Of a stretch of 62,465 nucleotides of DNA, positions 38,346-46,111 are shown piece by piece (the first letter of the stretch is position 1; each line of letters opens with the position of its first letter). The position numbers and the translations under genes were made by a program. Source of the stretch: an uncultured bacterium. GTDB taxonomy: Bacteria > Bacteroidota > Bacteroidia > Chitinophagales > Chitinophagaceae. A model generated the notes under the pieces. That model had not been told where the DNA came from, did not search any database, and worked only from the letters and a program-made list of their open reading frames with translations. Where the stretch lies: assembly GCA_903826405.1 (NCBI GenBank), contig CAIKEH010000020.1:1-62465 (forward strand). The letters run 5' to 3'.

Positions 38346-38879
38346 ATGAGTGAAACCATCGACCCCAAATACCCGATTGGCAAATTCGAGCCGAAACCTT
38401 ATTCCGAGAAGCAACGTGATGAATGGCTGACCGATATCCTCTTTCACCCCCGTCAGTTGGAATATTCCGTATTGAACCTGGACGAGTCCCACCTGGACAC
38501 ACCTTATCGGGATGGAGGATGGACGGTGCGCCAACTCGTCCATCATATGGCGGATAGCCACATGAATGCATATTTCAGATGCAAACTGACCTATACGGAA
38601 GATAATCCGACCATCAAGCCATATGATCAGGATGCCTGGGTGAAATTGCATGATGTGGCCTCTGTGCCCATTAACATCTCGATGACTTTGCTACATGCTC
38701 TGCATACCCGCTGGTACGATTTCCTGAAGAACGTTCCTGAAGATGCGTGGCAAAGGACTGCTTTTCATCCCGAGACGGGTCGGCAGTACACACTCTGGCA
38801 ATTCCTGGGTATTTATGCCTGGCACGGACGCCATCACGTCGCACACATCAATGCCCTTCGCGAGAGAATGGGTTGGTGA
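38346..38879 (+). CDS. DinB/YfiT-type metal-dependent hydrolase, putative bacillithiol transferase (BstA-like)
   Basis: 177 residues with a four-helix DinB fold. H67 in VHHMADSH and H160/H164 in YAWHGRHHVAHI match the three-His metal site of Bacillus YfiT. YfiT/BstA-type proteins are thought to transfer bacillithiol to electrophiles or act as hydrolases. Two bacillithiol synthesis genes (bshC, bshB1) are in this same window, which supports the transferase idea by genome content rather than by operon. Cytoplasmic. Starts 6 bp after the FKBP stop. Confidence 0.86.
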   Translation: MSETIDPKYPIGKFEPKPYSEKQRDEWLTDILFHPRQLEYSVLNLDESHLDTPYRDGGWTVRQLVHHMADSHMNAYFRCKLTYTEDNPTIKPYDQDAWVKLHDVASVPINISMTLLHALHTRWYDFLKNVPEDAWQRTAFHPETGRQYTLWQFLGIYAWHGRHHVAHINALRERMGW

Positions 38880-38906
38880 TCACTATTCTGGAATTCAGTC
38901 TATACT

Positions 38907-39455
38907 ATGGAATGGAAGACTTTGAAATCTGAATATCTCTTCAAGGACCTCTGGTTCACTGTTCGGAAGGACACCTGTGAGCGCCCGGATGGAAAACTGA
39001 TCACCCCGTATTATGTTTATGAATTTCCGGAATGGGTCACTGCGGTTGCTTTGACGAAGACTGGAAAGTTCATCATGGAAAGACAATACCGGCATGCTGC
39101 GGGCATCACCATGATGGAGATTCCAGGTGGCTGTGTGGATGCATCAGACCAGAACTTGGAGACCGCCATTGCCCGGGAATTGAAAGAGGAGACTGGTTAT
39201 GTATTTGACAAATTTGAATACCTGGGCCGTATCTCTGCCAATCCATCAACGAACAACAATTGGATGCACATGTTCTTGGCCACGGGAGGGGAGAAGATGG
39301 GCGAGCAGGAGATGGATGAGAATGAGGAGATCGAGGTTCAATTGCTCAGCCAACAGGAGGTGCTCCAGTTACTTCGGGAGCGGCGGATCCCGCAAAGCAT
39401 GCATGCCACGGCACTTTTCTATGCACTCGAAAAACTTGGAGTGATCAGTTATTGA
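38907..39455 (+). CDS. NUDIX hydrolase, ADP-ribose pyrophosphatase-like
   Basis: 182 residues. The NUDIX box is present with RELKEETGY, but the Gx5E part reads GCVDASD and then has one extra residue before the helix, so the first Glu is replaced by Asp with shifted spacing. The overall form (VTAVALTKTGKFIMERQYR before the box, GRISANPSTNNNWMHMFLA after it) is that of ADP-sugar or nucleotide-sugar pyrophosphatases. The last 11 bp overlap the 3' end of folC on the other strand. Confidence 0.88.
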   Translation: MEWKTLKSEYLFKDLWFTVRKDTCERPDGKLITPYYVYEFPEWVTAVALTKTGKFIMERQYRHAAGITMMEIPGGCVDASDQNLETAIARELKEETGYVFDKFEYLGRISANPSTNNNWMHMFLATGGEKMGEQEMDENEEIEVQLLSQQEVLQLLRERRIPQSMHATALFYALEKLGVISY

Positions 39456-40761
39456 TCCGATGACCATAAATGGCTCGGTCCACTTCTCCTATCACGAAAA
39501 AGCTTCCGCAAACGAGTGCCAGGTCACTCTTGGATGCATGCCGCATGGCTTCCGCCAAAGCTGAATTCACATCAGGCCAGGCTTGGCCTTGAAGGCCGAG
39601 TTCCCATCCGATCTTTGCGAGTTCCCCTGCTGGTAGGGCGCGTGGCAACTGTGCATTGGTGAAATAGTACCTCGCTTCCCGGGGCAATTCGGACAACACG
39701 GAACGTATATCCTTGTCCTTCACCATGCCCGTAACGACATGAAGGTGATCGTAATTCATCAATTCAAGTTGTGCCGAAACTTGTTTCATCCCATCGGAAT
39801 TATGCGCCACGTCCAAAATGATGGCAGGATGATCCTGTATTTTCTCCCATCGTCCGTGCAATCCGGTCAGCACACGAACATGTGCCAAACCATGGCGCAG
39901 ACTTTCATCAGGTATTTTCCATCCTGTTTTGCGGAGTTGATGTATGGCTTCTAGAACGGTGATGAGGTTATACGTCTGGTAGAACCCTCCCAGATCTAGT
40001 GCATAAGAATTCCTTTCGCCACTGGAGGAGATGACCACTTCCACATTCATTCCTGTTGAAGTTGTATTCCAATCGCTGACGTATCTGATCTTGTCTGCAA
40101 AGGTCAACGTTGATCTCTTGTCGGCCGACATGCTCAGGAAGACAGGGTCTGTCAGTGGATTTGACTGTCCCACCACGGAAGGGATACCTGATTTGATGAT
40201 CCCGGCTTTTTCTGCGGCAATAAGGGGAAGTGTGTCCCCGAGAAGTGACATGTGATCCCAGCCGATATTGGTGATGACGGAAAGTTCAGGGGTGATAACG
40301 TTGGTGCTGTCGAGTCTTCCGCCCAGGCCTGTTTCTATGACTGCAATGTCCACTTGTTCTTTTGCGAAATGGTCGAAGGCCATGGCTACCGTCATTTCAA
40401 AAAAAGAGGGTTCAATGTCGCTGACCAATGATGAATTCGCTTCAACGAATTCGGAAACGGTAGACTCATGAATCATTTGGCCGTTCACCCGGAAGCGTTC
40501 CCTCAGGTCGACAAGGTGGGGTGAGGTATAAAGCCCGGTTCTATAGCCTGCGGATTGCAGAATTGCGGCCAACATATGGCTGACAGACCCCTTGCCATTA
40601 GTACCGGCAATATGGATGCTCTTGAATTTTTTTTCGGGATGACCAAGTGCCTGGCAAAGCGCTAGAGTATTATGAAGGTCTTTTTTGATGGCAGCCTCAC
40701 CTATCCTGCTGAACATGGGTAGACGGGTATAGAGGAAATCCAGCGCTTCTGCGTAAGTCAT
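39445..40761 (-). CDS. folC: Bifunctional folylpolyglutamate synthase/dihydrofolate synthase
   Basis: 438 residues, Mur ligase fold. The P-loop is GTNGKGSVSHML near 52. ETGLGGRLDSTNVI and ITNIGWDHMSLLGDTL are the metal and substrate loops, and HNSDGM with DVAHN lies in the C-terminal domain. It adds glutamate to dihydropteroate and to folates. It follows tonB by 57 bp on the same strand, a pairing often seen in Bacteroidota (exbB-exbD-tonB-folC). It overlaps the NUDIX gene tail to tail. Confidence 0.95.
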   Translation of the reverse strand: MTYAEALDFLYTRLPMFSRIGEAAIKKDLHNTLALCQALGHPEKKFKSIHIAGTNGKGSVSHMLAAILQSAGYRTGLYTSPHLVDLRERFRVNGQMIHESTVSEFVEANSSLVSDIEPSFFEMTVAMAFDHFAKEQVDIAVIETGLGGRLDSTNVITPELSVITNIGWDHMSLLGDTLPLIAAEKAGIIKSGIPSVVGQSNPLTDPVFLSMSADKRSTLTFADKIRYVSDWNTTSTGMNVEVVISSSGERNSYALDLGGFYQTYNLITVLEAIHQLRKTGWKIPDESLRHGLAHVRVLTGLHGRWEKIQDHPAIILDVAHNSDGMKQVSAQLELMNYDHLHVVTGMVKDKDIRSVLSELPREARYYFTNAQLPRALPAGELAKIGWELGLQGQAWPDVNSALAEAMRHASKSDLALVCGSFFVIGEVDRAIYGHRINN

Positions 40762-40818
40762 GTCAATGGTTTGGATAGTGGGTAAGGTACTTCATCAATG
40801 CTTTGTCGAGCAGACCGA

Positions 40819-41712
40819 TCAGTTTTTCAATCGAAAGTTGAAAACGATGGTGCCGATCTCGGCATCTGCAGCAGAAGGATTGGCCGAGAATTTAAGGCTC
40901 CTTGCTTTTCGTAAAGCGATCTCACGAAGACCGGAATCAGAGGTTGTACTGCCTCGGGGCTGGTAAGACGCAGAAAGTACATTCCCATTCTGATCTACCC
41001 GAATGTCCACGGCAACTTTCGCGTTCTCATTGAAATCATCCTCAAAAGAAGGGAGGCGAGTGATTCTGCGTCCGGGTAGTCCCCGCGATATGCTTACTCC
41101 GGAATTTCCATTTCCGCCGTTACCCGTATAGCTGTCGGATTGGGGATTCCCATTGATCTTGCCTTGGTCACCCTTGCCTCCAGCTATACCCTGACTCGTA
41201 CTCCCGTTCCAACTATCGGAGTTGTTCCCGCCTTTGCCACCGGCATCACCACCTTTGTAAACATATTTCGGTTTGGGTGTAGCAGGTGCAGGATTGTCAA
41301 CGATCTTGCTTGTTGCTTTAACTGACTTTTCAGGTATGGATTTTTCTTTGACAGGAATTTTTTCCGCTTTGGGAGTGGGCTTGACAGGTTTATGCACGAC
41401 GGCTTCTGGAGCCTCTTTGTCCTTGTCATCCGTTTCCACCTCTTTTGCGGTTTCCGAGACGGTTACCTGTGTCTTAGGTGGTGTATTCGATTCTTTTTCC
41501 GCTTTAGCAGGGGGATCCGGCACCAAGGGCTGCACATCCCCAGATCCGAAGTCGCTGTTACCCAGATTGACTTCCATCCCCAACTCCTCCTTGATCGGCT
41601 GATCGACCGGGATCTTCCAGGAAACAATGAAAAACAACATCAGCAAGAGACCGCAAGCGATGCCTGTGTATGTGCCGGCTTTGGCATTCTTCTGATTTTC
41701 GAATTCCCTCAT
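40819..41712 (-). CDS. TonB-family energy transducer
   Basis: 297 residues. A cytoplasmic N-terminal stub, one membrane helix (about 14-32), then a long Pro/Lys/Glu-rich periplasmic linker (about 55-150) and a Gly/Asn-rich stretch (about 155-210). The C-terminal TonB-like domain (about 215-297) has VAVDIRVDQNGNVLSA and ALRKARSLKF. It passes inner-membrane proton-motive energy to outer-membrane receptors. ExbB and ExbD, its usual upstream partners, are absent: the divergent cytochrome gene is there instead. Confidence 0.86.
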   Translation of the reverse strand: MREFENQKNAKAGTYTGIACGLLLMLFFIVSWKIPVDQPIKEELGMEVNLGNSDFGSGDVQPLVPDPPAKAEKESNTPPKTQVTVSETAKEVETDDKDKEAPEAVVHKPVKPTPKAEKIPVKEKSIPEKSVKATSKIVDNPAPATPKPKYVYKGGDAGGKGGNNSDSWNGSTSQGIAGGKGDQGKINGNPQSDSYTGNGGNGNSGVSISRGLPGRRITRLPSFEDDFNENAKVAVDIRVDQNGNVLSASYQPRGSTTSDSGLREIALRKARSLKFSANPSAADAEIGTIVFNFRLKN

Positions 41713-41908
41713 ATTCAGCAGGTAAAATTATACCGATCCCTTGTTAGGGTATTCCCAAAATTAAGGATGTCCATCCAATGGGGACAACCCGAACGATTTA
41801 TATGCATAAATATCTTCCTTGGACTTTTCGCAGCTTGCTGTTGTTGCGCTTACAATTCCATGACAATTGTATAAAAATTCGTATTTTGGAATCTAAACCT
41901 CAAACAAC

Positions 41909-42313
41909 ATGAATTTGTCCCGCTTCAAATCTTTTGGTGTGGTGGCCATTTTGGTCGCTTGCATCTTCGTTGGCGCTTCCGCAACAGCGCCCAAGGATGC
42001 CCCTAAACGCAACCTCAAAGTTCTGCCCAAAAATATATCCGATGAGGATCTGGACAAAGTGATGGATGGTTTCAAGGCTGCCCTTGGCGTCAAGTGCAAC
42101 CATTGTCATGCTCAAAGTACCACAGACCCCAATCACCTTGATTTTGCCAGTGATGCAAAACCGGAGAAGGGTAGTGCCCGCTATATGATGAAGATGACAG
42201 CCAAACTGAACAAGAAATTCTTCCATGTCGATGTGACCAAAATGGATCAGCCGGCTAAAGTGACCTGTATGACCTGTCACAATGGGAACGTACATCCCAA
42301 ACCAAACTCATGA
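41909..42313 (+). CDS. Small dihaem c-type cytochrome (reaction-centre cytochrome c-like)
   Basis: 134 residues. N-terminal signal sequence; cleavage is probably after GASATA, although LVAC at 15-18 could be a lipobox. Two haem c sites, C63NHC66H67 and C120MTC123H124. The layout, with a helix ending in ALGVKCNHCH and a later VTCMTCHNG, resembles the photosynthetic reaction-centre cytochrome subunit fold (PF02276), common in non-phototrophic Bacteroidota as short periplasmic proteins. The electron partner is unknown. CcmE and CcmF, needed for haem attachment, are encoded 3-4 kb downstream. Confidence 0.85.
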   Translation: MNLSRFKSFGVVAILVACIFVGASATAPKDAPKRNLKVLPKNISDEDLDKVMDGFKAALGVKCNHCHAQSTTDPNHLDFASDAKPEKGSARYMMKMTAKLNKKFFHVDVTKMDQPAKVTCMTCHNGNVHPKPNS

Positions 42314-42328
42314 TCAAAACCGGAAAGA

Positions 42329-43633
42329 TCAAAAATGTGCGAAGTCCTCTTGGAAGTCGCCCCTGATCCTTTCCATAGGTGGGTTGAAGTAACCGAATTT
42401 CAGATCGGGGAACTCCTCGCGAGTGATGGCGAGGAGTTTTTTAATGCCCATTCCTTCGCCGGTTTCGGTGATCCCGATCCTTCCCAGATACCAATCGGGG
42501 TCTATATTGAAATTCCTCCACTGTATCATGCTCAGCCCCGTATCCCGGATGAGTTTCCTTAATGCTTGGTATTCTTCTTCCGTGTCGGTCATGCCGGGAA
42601 ATACGAAGTAGTTTATGGAGGTCCATCCTCCTGCATCGGATACTATCTTCAGACTTTCCACGATATCGTCGAACGTGTAATTGTTCGGACGGTAATAAGA
42701 CTCATAAATGGCACGACGGGCCGAGTTGGTGCTGACACGAATGGAATCTAGTCCTGCTCTCATGAGTTCCCGGACCGCATCGGGCTTGGAACCGTTGGTA
42801 TTTATGTTTATCGAACCTTTTTTGGTATGTCGGCGTATCTCGATGATGGACTCTTTTATGGTCTCCCACATAAGCAGTGGTTCCCCTTCGCATCCCTGAC
42901 CGAAACTGACAATGGGGAATGGTGCTGATTCGAGATGGGGTACCGTGAACTCGACTATCTCCTCTGCAGAAGGCCGAAAACTGAGCCTGTCCTGAGTGGA
43001 TGGAATAGTTTCCTCCTCAGGTTGAAAGGAGATACATCCAATGCAGTTGGCGTTACAGGCCGGTGAAGAAGGGACGGGGCATTCCCACCTTCCCATGAAA
43101 AAATTTCGTGCAGCCGGACACTGATAGGTGTTGCAGCAGTTATCTGCAAGATGTTTGATCAGCCGGTTGTGCGGGTAGGCCGTGGTGAGTTGCTCCACAC
43201 CTTTCGAAATGCGTTCGGGGACGAATCCGTCACATTCCTGTCGAATATCCTCTTCTATACGAACGGCGGGGACATAGAATTTTTCGTTTTTCCAGGCAGC
43301 AGCGGTATAGCAGAATAGAGGAAGGGTAGGTGCATCCGGCCCGGTTTCATATGCCGCGAGATAAAGTCCGGTATGAGCCGGGGGTATGAATGCAGCAACC
43401 GCCCATCCTTTTTCACAAAGACGCATTTCGCCCGACTCTACATCAATGCCTATACCCCGTCTTCCAGGAAGTTCATATAGGGATCCTCCAGATGGCAACT
43501 CGATCCAATCGGAGGGGTCAATAGGAATAGCATCCCATCCGGAACGGCCAACTGCCCAAAGGGTCTTGTCTTCGAAGATCTGACCCTGGCCATCGGAATA
43601 AAGTAAAAAAGGGGATGAACGCAGCTTTGCCAT
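42329..43633 (-). CDS. Radical SAM protein with long N-terminal region and extra cysteines
   Basis: 434 residues. The radical SAM cluster is C193xxxC197xxC200 in ACNANCIGC, followed by the glycine-rich SAM motif (GCEGEPLL) and the strand NINTNGSKPDAV. The first 190 residues are not a standard domain. They end in a second Cys group (C166, C167, C172, C185) that could bind another iron-sulfur cluster or zinc. The core is similar to activating-enzyme or MoaA-like radical SAM folds, but the reaction is not recognisable. It is convergent with the cytochrome gene, 15 bp apart. Confidence 0.85.
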   Translation of the reverse strand: MAKLRSSPFLLYSDGQGQIFEDKTLWAVGRSGWDAIPIDPSDWIELPSGGSLYELPGRRGIGIDVESGEMRLCEKGWAVAAFIPPAHTGLYLAAYETGPDAPTLPLFCYTAAAWKNEKFYVPAVRIEEDIRQECDGFVPERISKGVEQLTTAYPHNRLIKHLADNCCNTYQCPAARNFFMGRWECPVPSSPACNANCIGCISFQPEEETIPSTQDRLSFRPSAEEIVEFTVPHLESAPFPIVSFGQGCEGEPLLMWETIKESIIEIRRHTKKGSININTNGSKPDAVRELMRAGLDSIRVSTNSARRAIYESYYRPNNYTFDDIVESLKIVSDAGGWTSINYFVFPGMTDTEEEYQALRKLIRDTGLSMIQWRNFNIDPDWYLGRIGITETGEGMGIKKLLAITREEFPDLKFGYFNPPMERIRGDFQEDFAHF

Positions 43634-43776
43634 TCTGCAAAATTAAGAAGAAAATACGGGGTGATGCCTTCAGGATATCAAAAGTGAACTTGTGGGAGAC
43701 GATGCCGTTCAATTACTTTGTCGCTTGATCTGGGTCGCCAAAAACTTCATTTTGGCATGTATTCACCTGATCCTGT

Positions 43777-44352
43777 TCAAGATCTTTTCTTAGCGACTAT
43801 CCTTTCCTTGCACCAGGCATTGAATTCATCTTCATCAGCATCATAATCCTCATCGTCTTCATCATCTACCTCAAGTTGAAGTAGGCGGTTGTCCTGAAAA
43901 TCCATGGTGAGTATGCCGTCTTTTAGGATGACCTGCTGCATTTCGGCCCAGGCATGATCTTTTTTCCGGAAAGAATTGAAGCGGATGTGATCATCTGAAA
44001 AGCCGATCTCCACCTGCGAGAGTGCCTTTTTCTCGATCAAAGCCATGAGCAGGAAAAGTAGTCCCAAACCTTGAAAGGGTGGTAAGAGCAATAGTCCAGC
44101 CGAAATGACGAGCAAGGCATATTTGCTCGCGATTTTTCCGCCTTTGCGCATTTCGATGAAGTTCCAGATGGTAAGGAGGCAAGTAGTACCTGCGAACAGG
44201 AGGTTCATCCGTAAGCCTCCAGGACCCAGTCCCCGATAGGTCAGTATCAGCATCCCCATCAAGCACATCATCAGGCCCATGATTCGGACCTTCTGCTTCT
44301 GGGTGTTTTGGAGTACGACGATATAAGGGTAAATCTTGCCCGAGGCTTTCAT
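43777..44352 (-). CDS. Membrane protein with acidic C-terminal tail, unknown function
   Basis: 191 residues. About four hydrophobic segments (near 25-42, 48-65, 76-92 and 94-106), a soluble beta-rich part (about 112-160) and a very acidic tail (VDDEDDEDYDADEDEF) ending in basic residues. I do not recognise a family. It starts 4 bp after the stop of the ureohydrolase gene, so both are probably translated from one mRNA; a functional link is not shown. Confidence 0.72.
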   Translation of the reverse strand: MKASGKIYPYIVVLQNTQKQKVRIMGLMMCLMGMLILTYRGLGPGGLRMNLLFAGTTCLLTIWNFIEMRKGGKIASKYALLVISAGLLLLPPFQGLGLLFLLMALIEKKALSQVEIGFSDDHIRFNSFRKKDHAWAEMQQVILKDGILTMDFQDNRLLQLEVDDEDDEDYDADEDEFNAWCKERIVAKKRS

Positions 44353-44356
44353 GTAC

Positions 44357-45403
44357 TCAAAGGGGATTGGAGGTCACCATCAAGTGGCAGAGTTGGTATA
44401 GCAATCTGGCTCCGACATTTTCATCCCATTCATTGTGGCTGACACCTACTTCGCAGAGGTCGAAACCTATTAAATTTCGGCCTGAACCGATCACCAGTTT
44501 CATGAGATATATGATCTGATCAGCTTCAAATCCTCCGAATACGGGAGTACCGGTGTTGGGACAGAGTTTGGGATCGAGGCCATCAATGTCGAAACTGAGG
44601 TAAACCTTGTCCGGTAATTGGCTGACAATTTCAGCCGCAATATCCTTCCATGGCTTTCCTTCATACTGGCTTTCCTTGATATCCTTGTCGAAGAAGGTTT
44701 TGATACGATCGGGGTGAGCCTGTATATAATCCCATTCCTCGTCGCAATGGTCCCGTATACCCACTTGAACTAGTTTGGAGATACCAGGTATCTGTTCCAG
44801 GGCATTGTACATGATGGAAGCATGTGAGTAGACGAACCCTTCATAAGTGTTCCTCAGGTCGCAGTGTGCATCGATCTGAAGGATACCATACCCCGGGTGT
44901 TTATCTGCCATGGCCCTGAAAAAACCAAGAGGCGTACTGTGATCGCCACCTACAAGACCGACCAGTTTGCCTTGTTCGAGCAACAAGGATGTTTGTTCAT
45001 AAACCCACTCATTCAGGAATAGTCCGCCTTCGTTGACCTCCTTTAGGGTTTTGCTCATGAATTTATTCGTGGTGATGTTTTCTCCCTGTGCGATGTAATC
45101 AATGTATAGTTCAGCCTCTTTCCGGAGGTAATCACTTTTGAGCAATATCTTTTTTTCAGGGAGTCTCATGTGGTAGCCCTGCTTCCAGGAACCGGGGTAA
45201 GCCTTGTCGTAAAGATCGATCTGAAGACTGGCTTTAAGGATGTGTTCGGGGGAACGAGAAGTTCCGGCCCGGTAACTGACGGTCACTTCCCAAGGAACAG
45301 GAAGAAGTACCACTCGTGCATCTTCTTCAGTGAACGGAAGGCCGAAAATGTTGTTCTTGGGATTACCCGCTGCATTGGGGTCAAAAAGGGACAGGTCTGC
45401 CAT
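44357..45403 (-). CDS. Ureohydrolase (arginase/agmatinase/formimidoylglutamase family)
   Basis: 348 residues from the preferred ATG at 45403 (MADLSLFDPN). The frame continues 33 codons upstream to 45502 but with an unlikely sequence. Dinuclear manganese motifs are all present: GGDHS, DAHCDLR and SFDIDGLDP. It hydrolyses a guanidino compound to urea or formamide. Agmatine is a possible substrate, given aguA and aguB nearby, but the sequence (DAHCD, FGGFEAD) also fits the formimidoylglutamase or Bacteroidota arginase-like branch. Upstream of, and coupled to, the acidic-tail membrane protein gene. Confidence 0.88.
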   Translation of the reverse strand: MADLSLFDPNAAGNPKNNIFGLPFTEEDARVVLLPVPWEVTVSYRAGTSRSPEHILKASLQIDLYDKAYPGSWKQGYHMRLPEKKILLKSDYLRKEAELYIDYIAQGENITTNKFMSKTLKEVNEGGLFLNEWVYEQTSLLLEQGKLVGLVGGDHSTPLGFFRAMADKHPGYGILQIDAHCDLRNTYEGFVYSHASIMYNALEQIPGISKLVQVGIRDHCDEEWDYIQAHPDRIKTFFDKDIKESQYEGKPWKDIAAEIVSQLPDKVYLSFDIDGLDPKLCPNTGTPVFGGFEADQIIYLMKLVIGSGRNLIGFDLCEVGVSHNEWDENVGARLLYQLCHLMVTSNPL

Positions 45404-45600
45404 GGCTGTTTTGGAATAGTTGATTTTGACTTGTCCCGCGCCAGGTTGCGTCCTCCGAGTGCGGAATAAAGTGCAAATTAGTCCAGTTTCGGTATTGTCC
45501 AAAATATTGAGCGTTCCGGCTTATAATTTGTTTCATGCAGCCCTGAGATAGGTCAACCCATATGAACCAACTTAAATGCCGGTTCAGGCCTATTTTTGAC

Positions 45601-45608
45601 TAAATTTG
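45601..45608 (+). promoter_or_regulatory. Possible Bacteroidota -7 box (TAAATTTG)
   Basis: TAAATTTGTG fits TAnnTTTG and lies 23 bp before the ccmE start. A second match, TATTTTTG, is at 45591-45598. No clear -33 element was found. Confidence 0.3.
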
Positions 45609-45631
45609 TGCTTTCAAGGAACATTTTCTCT

Positions 45632-46087
45632 ATGAAGAAGATACATATCGTGCTTCTGGTGGTCATTGCCCTCGCTATTGCTGGCCTGCTCACAATGATG
45701 TCCGACATCACTACTTACGATACCATCGAATCCGCCAGGAGAAAAGGAGGCAAATTCGTGCATATGATCGCCCGGCTCGATAAGGCGGCCCCCATCCAAT
45801 ACGACGCGGTAAAGGATCCCAACTACCTCAGCTTTTATGCCGTGGACTCCTTAGGAGCGCGTACTCAGGTGGTTTACCACAATTCCAAGCCCTCAGAATT
45901 CGAGCATAGCGACCGCATCGTACTCAAAGGCAAGATGAAAGGTGATGTGTTCGAATGCAAGGAGATCCTGCTCAAGTGCCCCTCCAAGTACAAGGACAAC
46001 CGAGCCGATCAAATGAAAGAGTTTCAGGCTGCTCCTTCTGCTGACACAGCTTATAAAGGATCAACCACTTCCATCGAGAAGCCGTAG
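45632..46087 (+). CDS. ccmE: Cytochrome c maturation protein CcmE, CXXXY type
   Basis: 151 residues from ATG 45632 (MKKIHIVLL); the frame is open from a TTG at 45596 but only this ATG starts cleanly. One N-terminal membrane anchor (about 4-22) and a periplasmic beta-barrel (OB fold). CcmE carries haem covalently to CcmF. The classical haem-binding His of HDExY is replaced: the site reads C116PSKY120, the CXXXY form known from Desulfovibrio and archaea (System I*). ccmF follows after 24 bp. Confidence 0.92.
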   Translation: MKKIHIVLLVVIALAIAGLLTMMSDITTYDTIESARRKGGKFVHMIARLDKAAPIQYDAVKDPNYLSFYAVDSLGARTQVVYHNSKPSEFEHSDRIVLKGKMKGDVFECKEILLKCPSKYKDNRADQMKEFQAAPSADTAYKGSTTSIEKP

Positions 46088-46111
46088 AGAACCTATCAAA
46101 CCATTTCCCGC

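Noticed and set aside
45404-45502. 33-codon N-terminal extension of the ureohydrolase
   Set aside because: The sequence is Arg/Thr-rich and unlike the family; the ATG at 45403 starts the conserved region.
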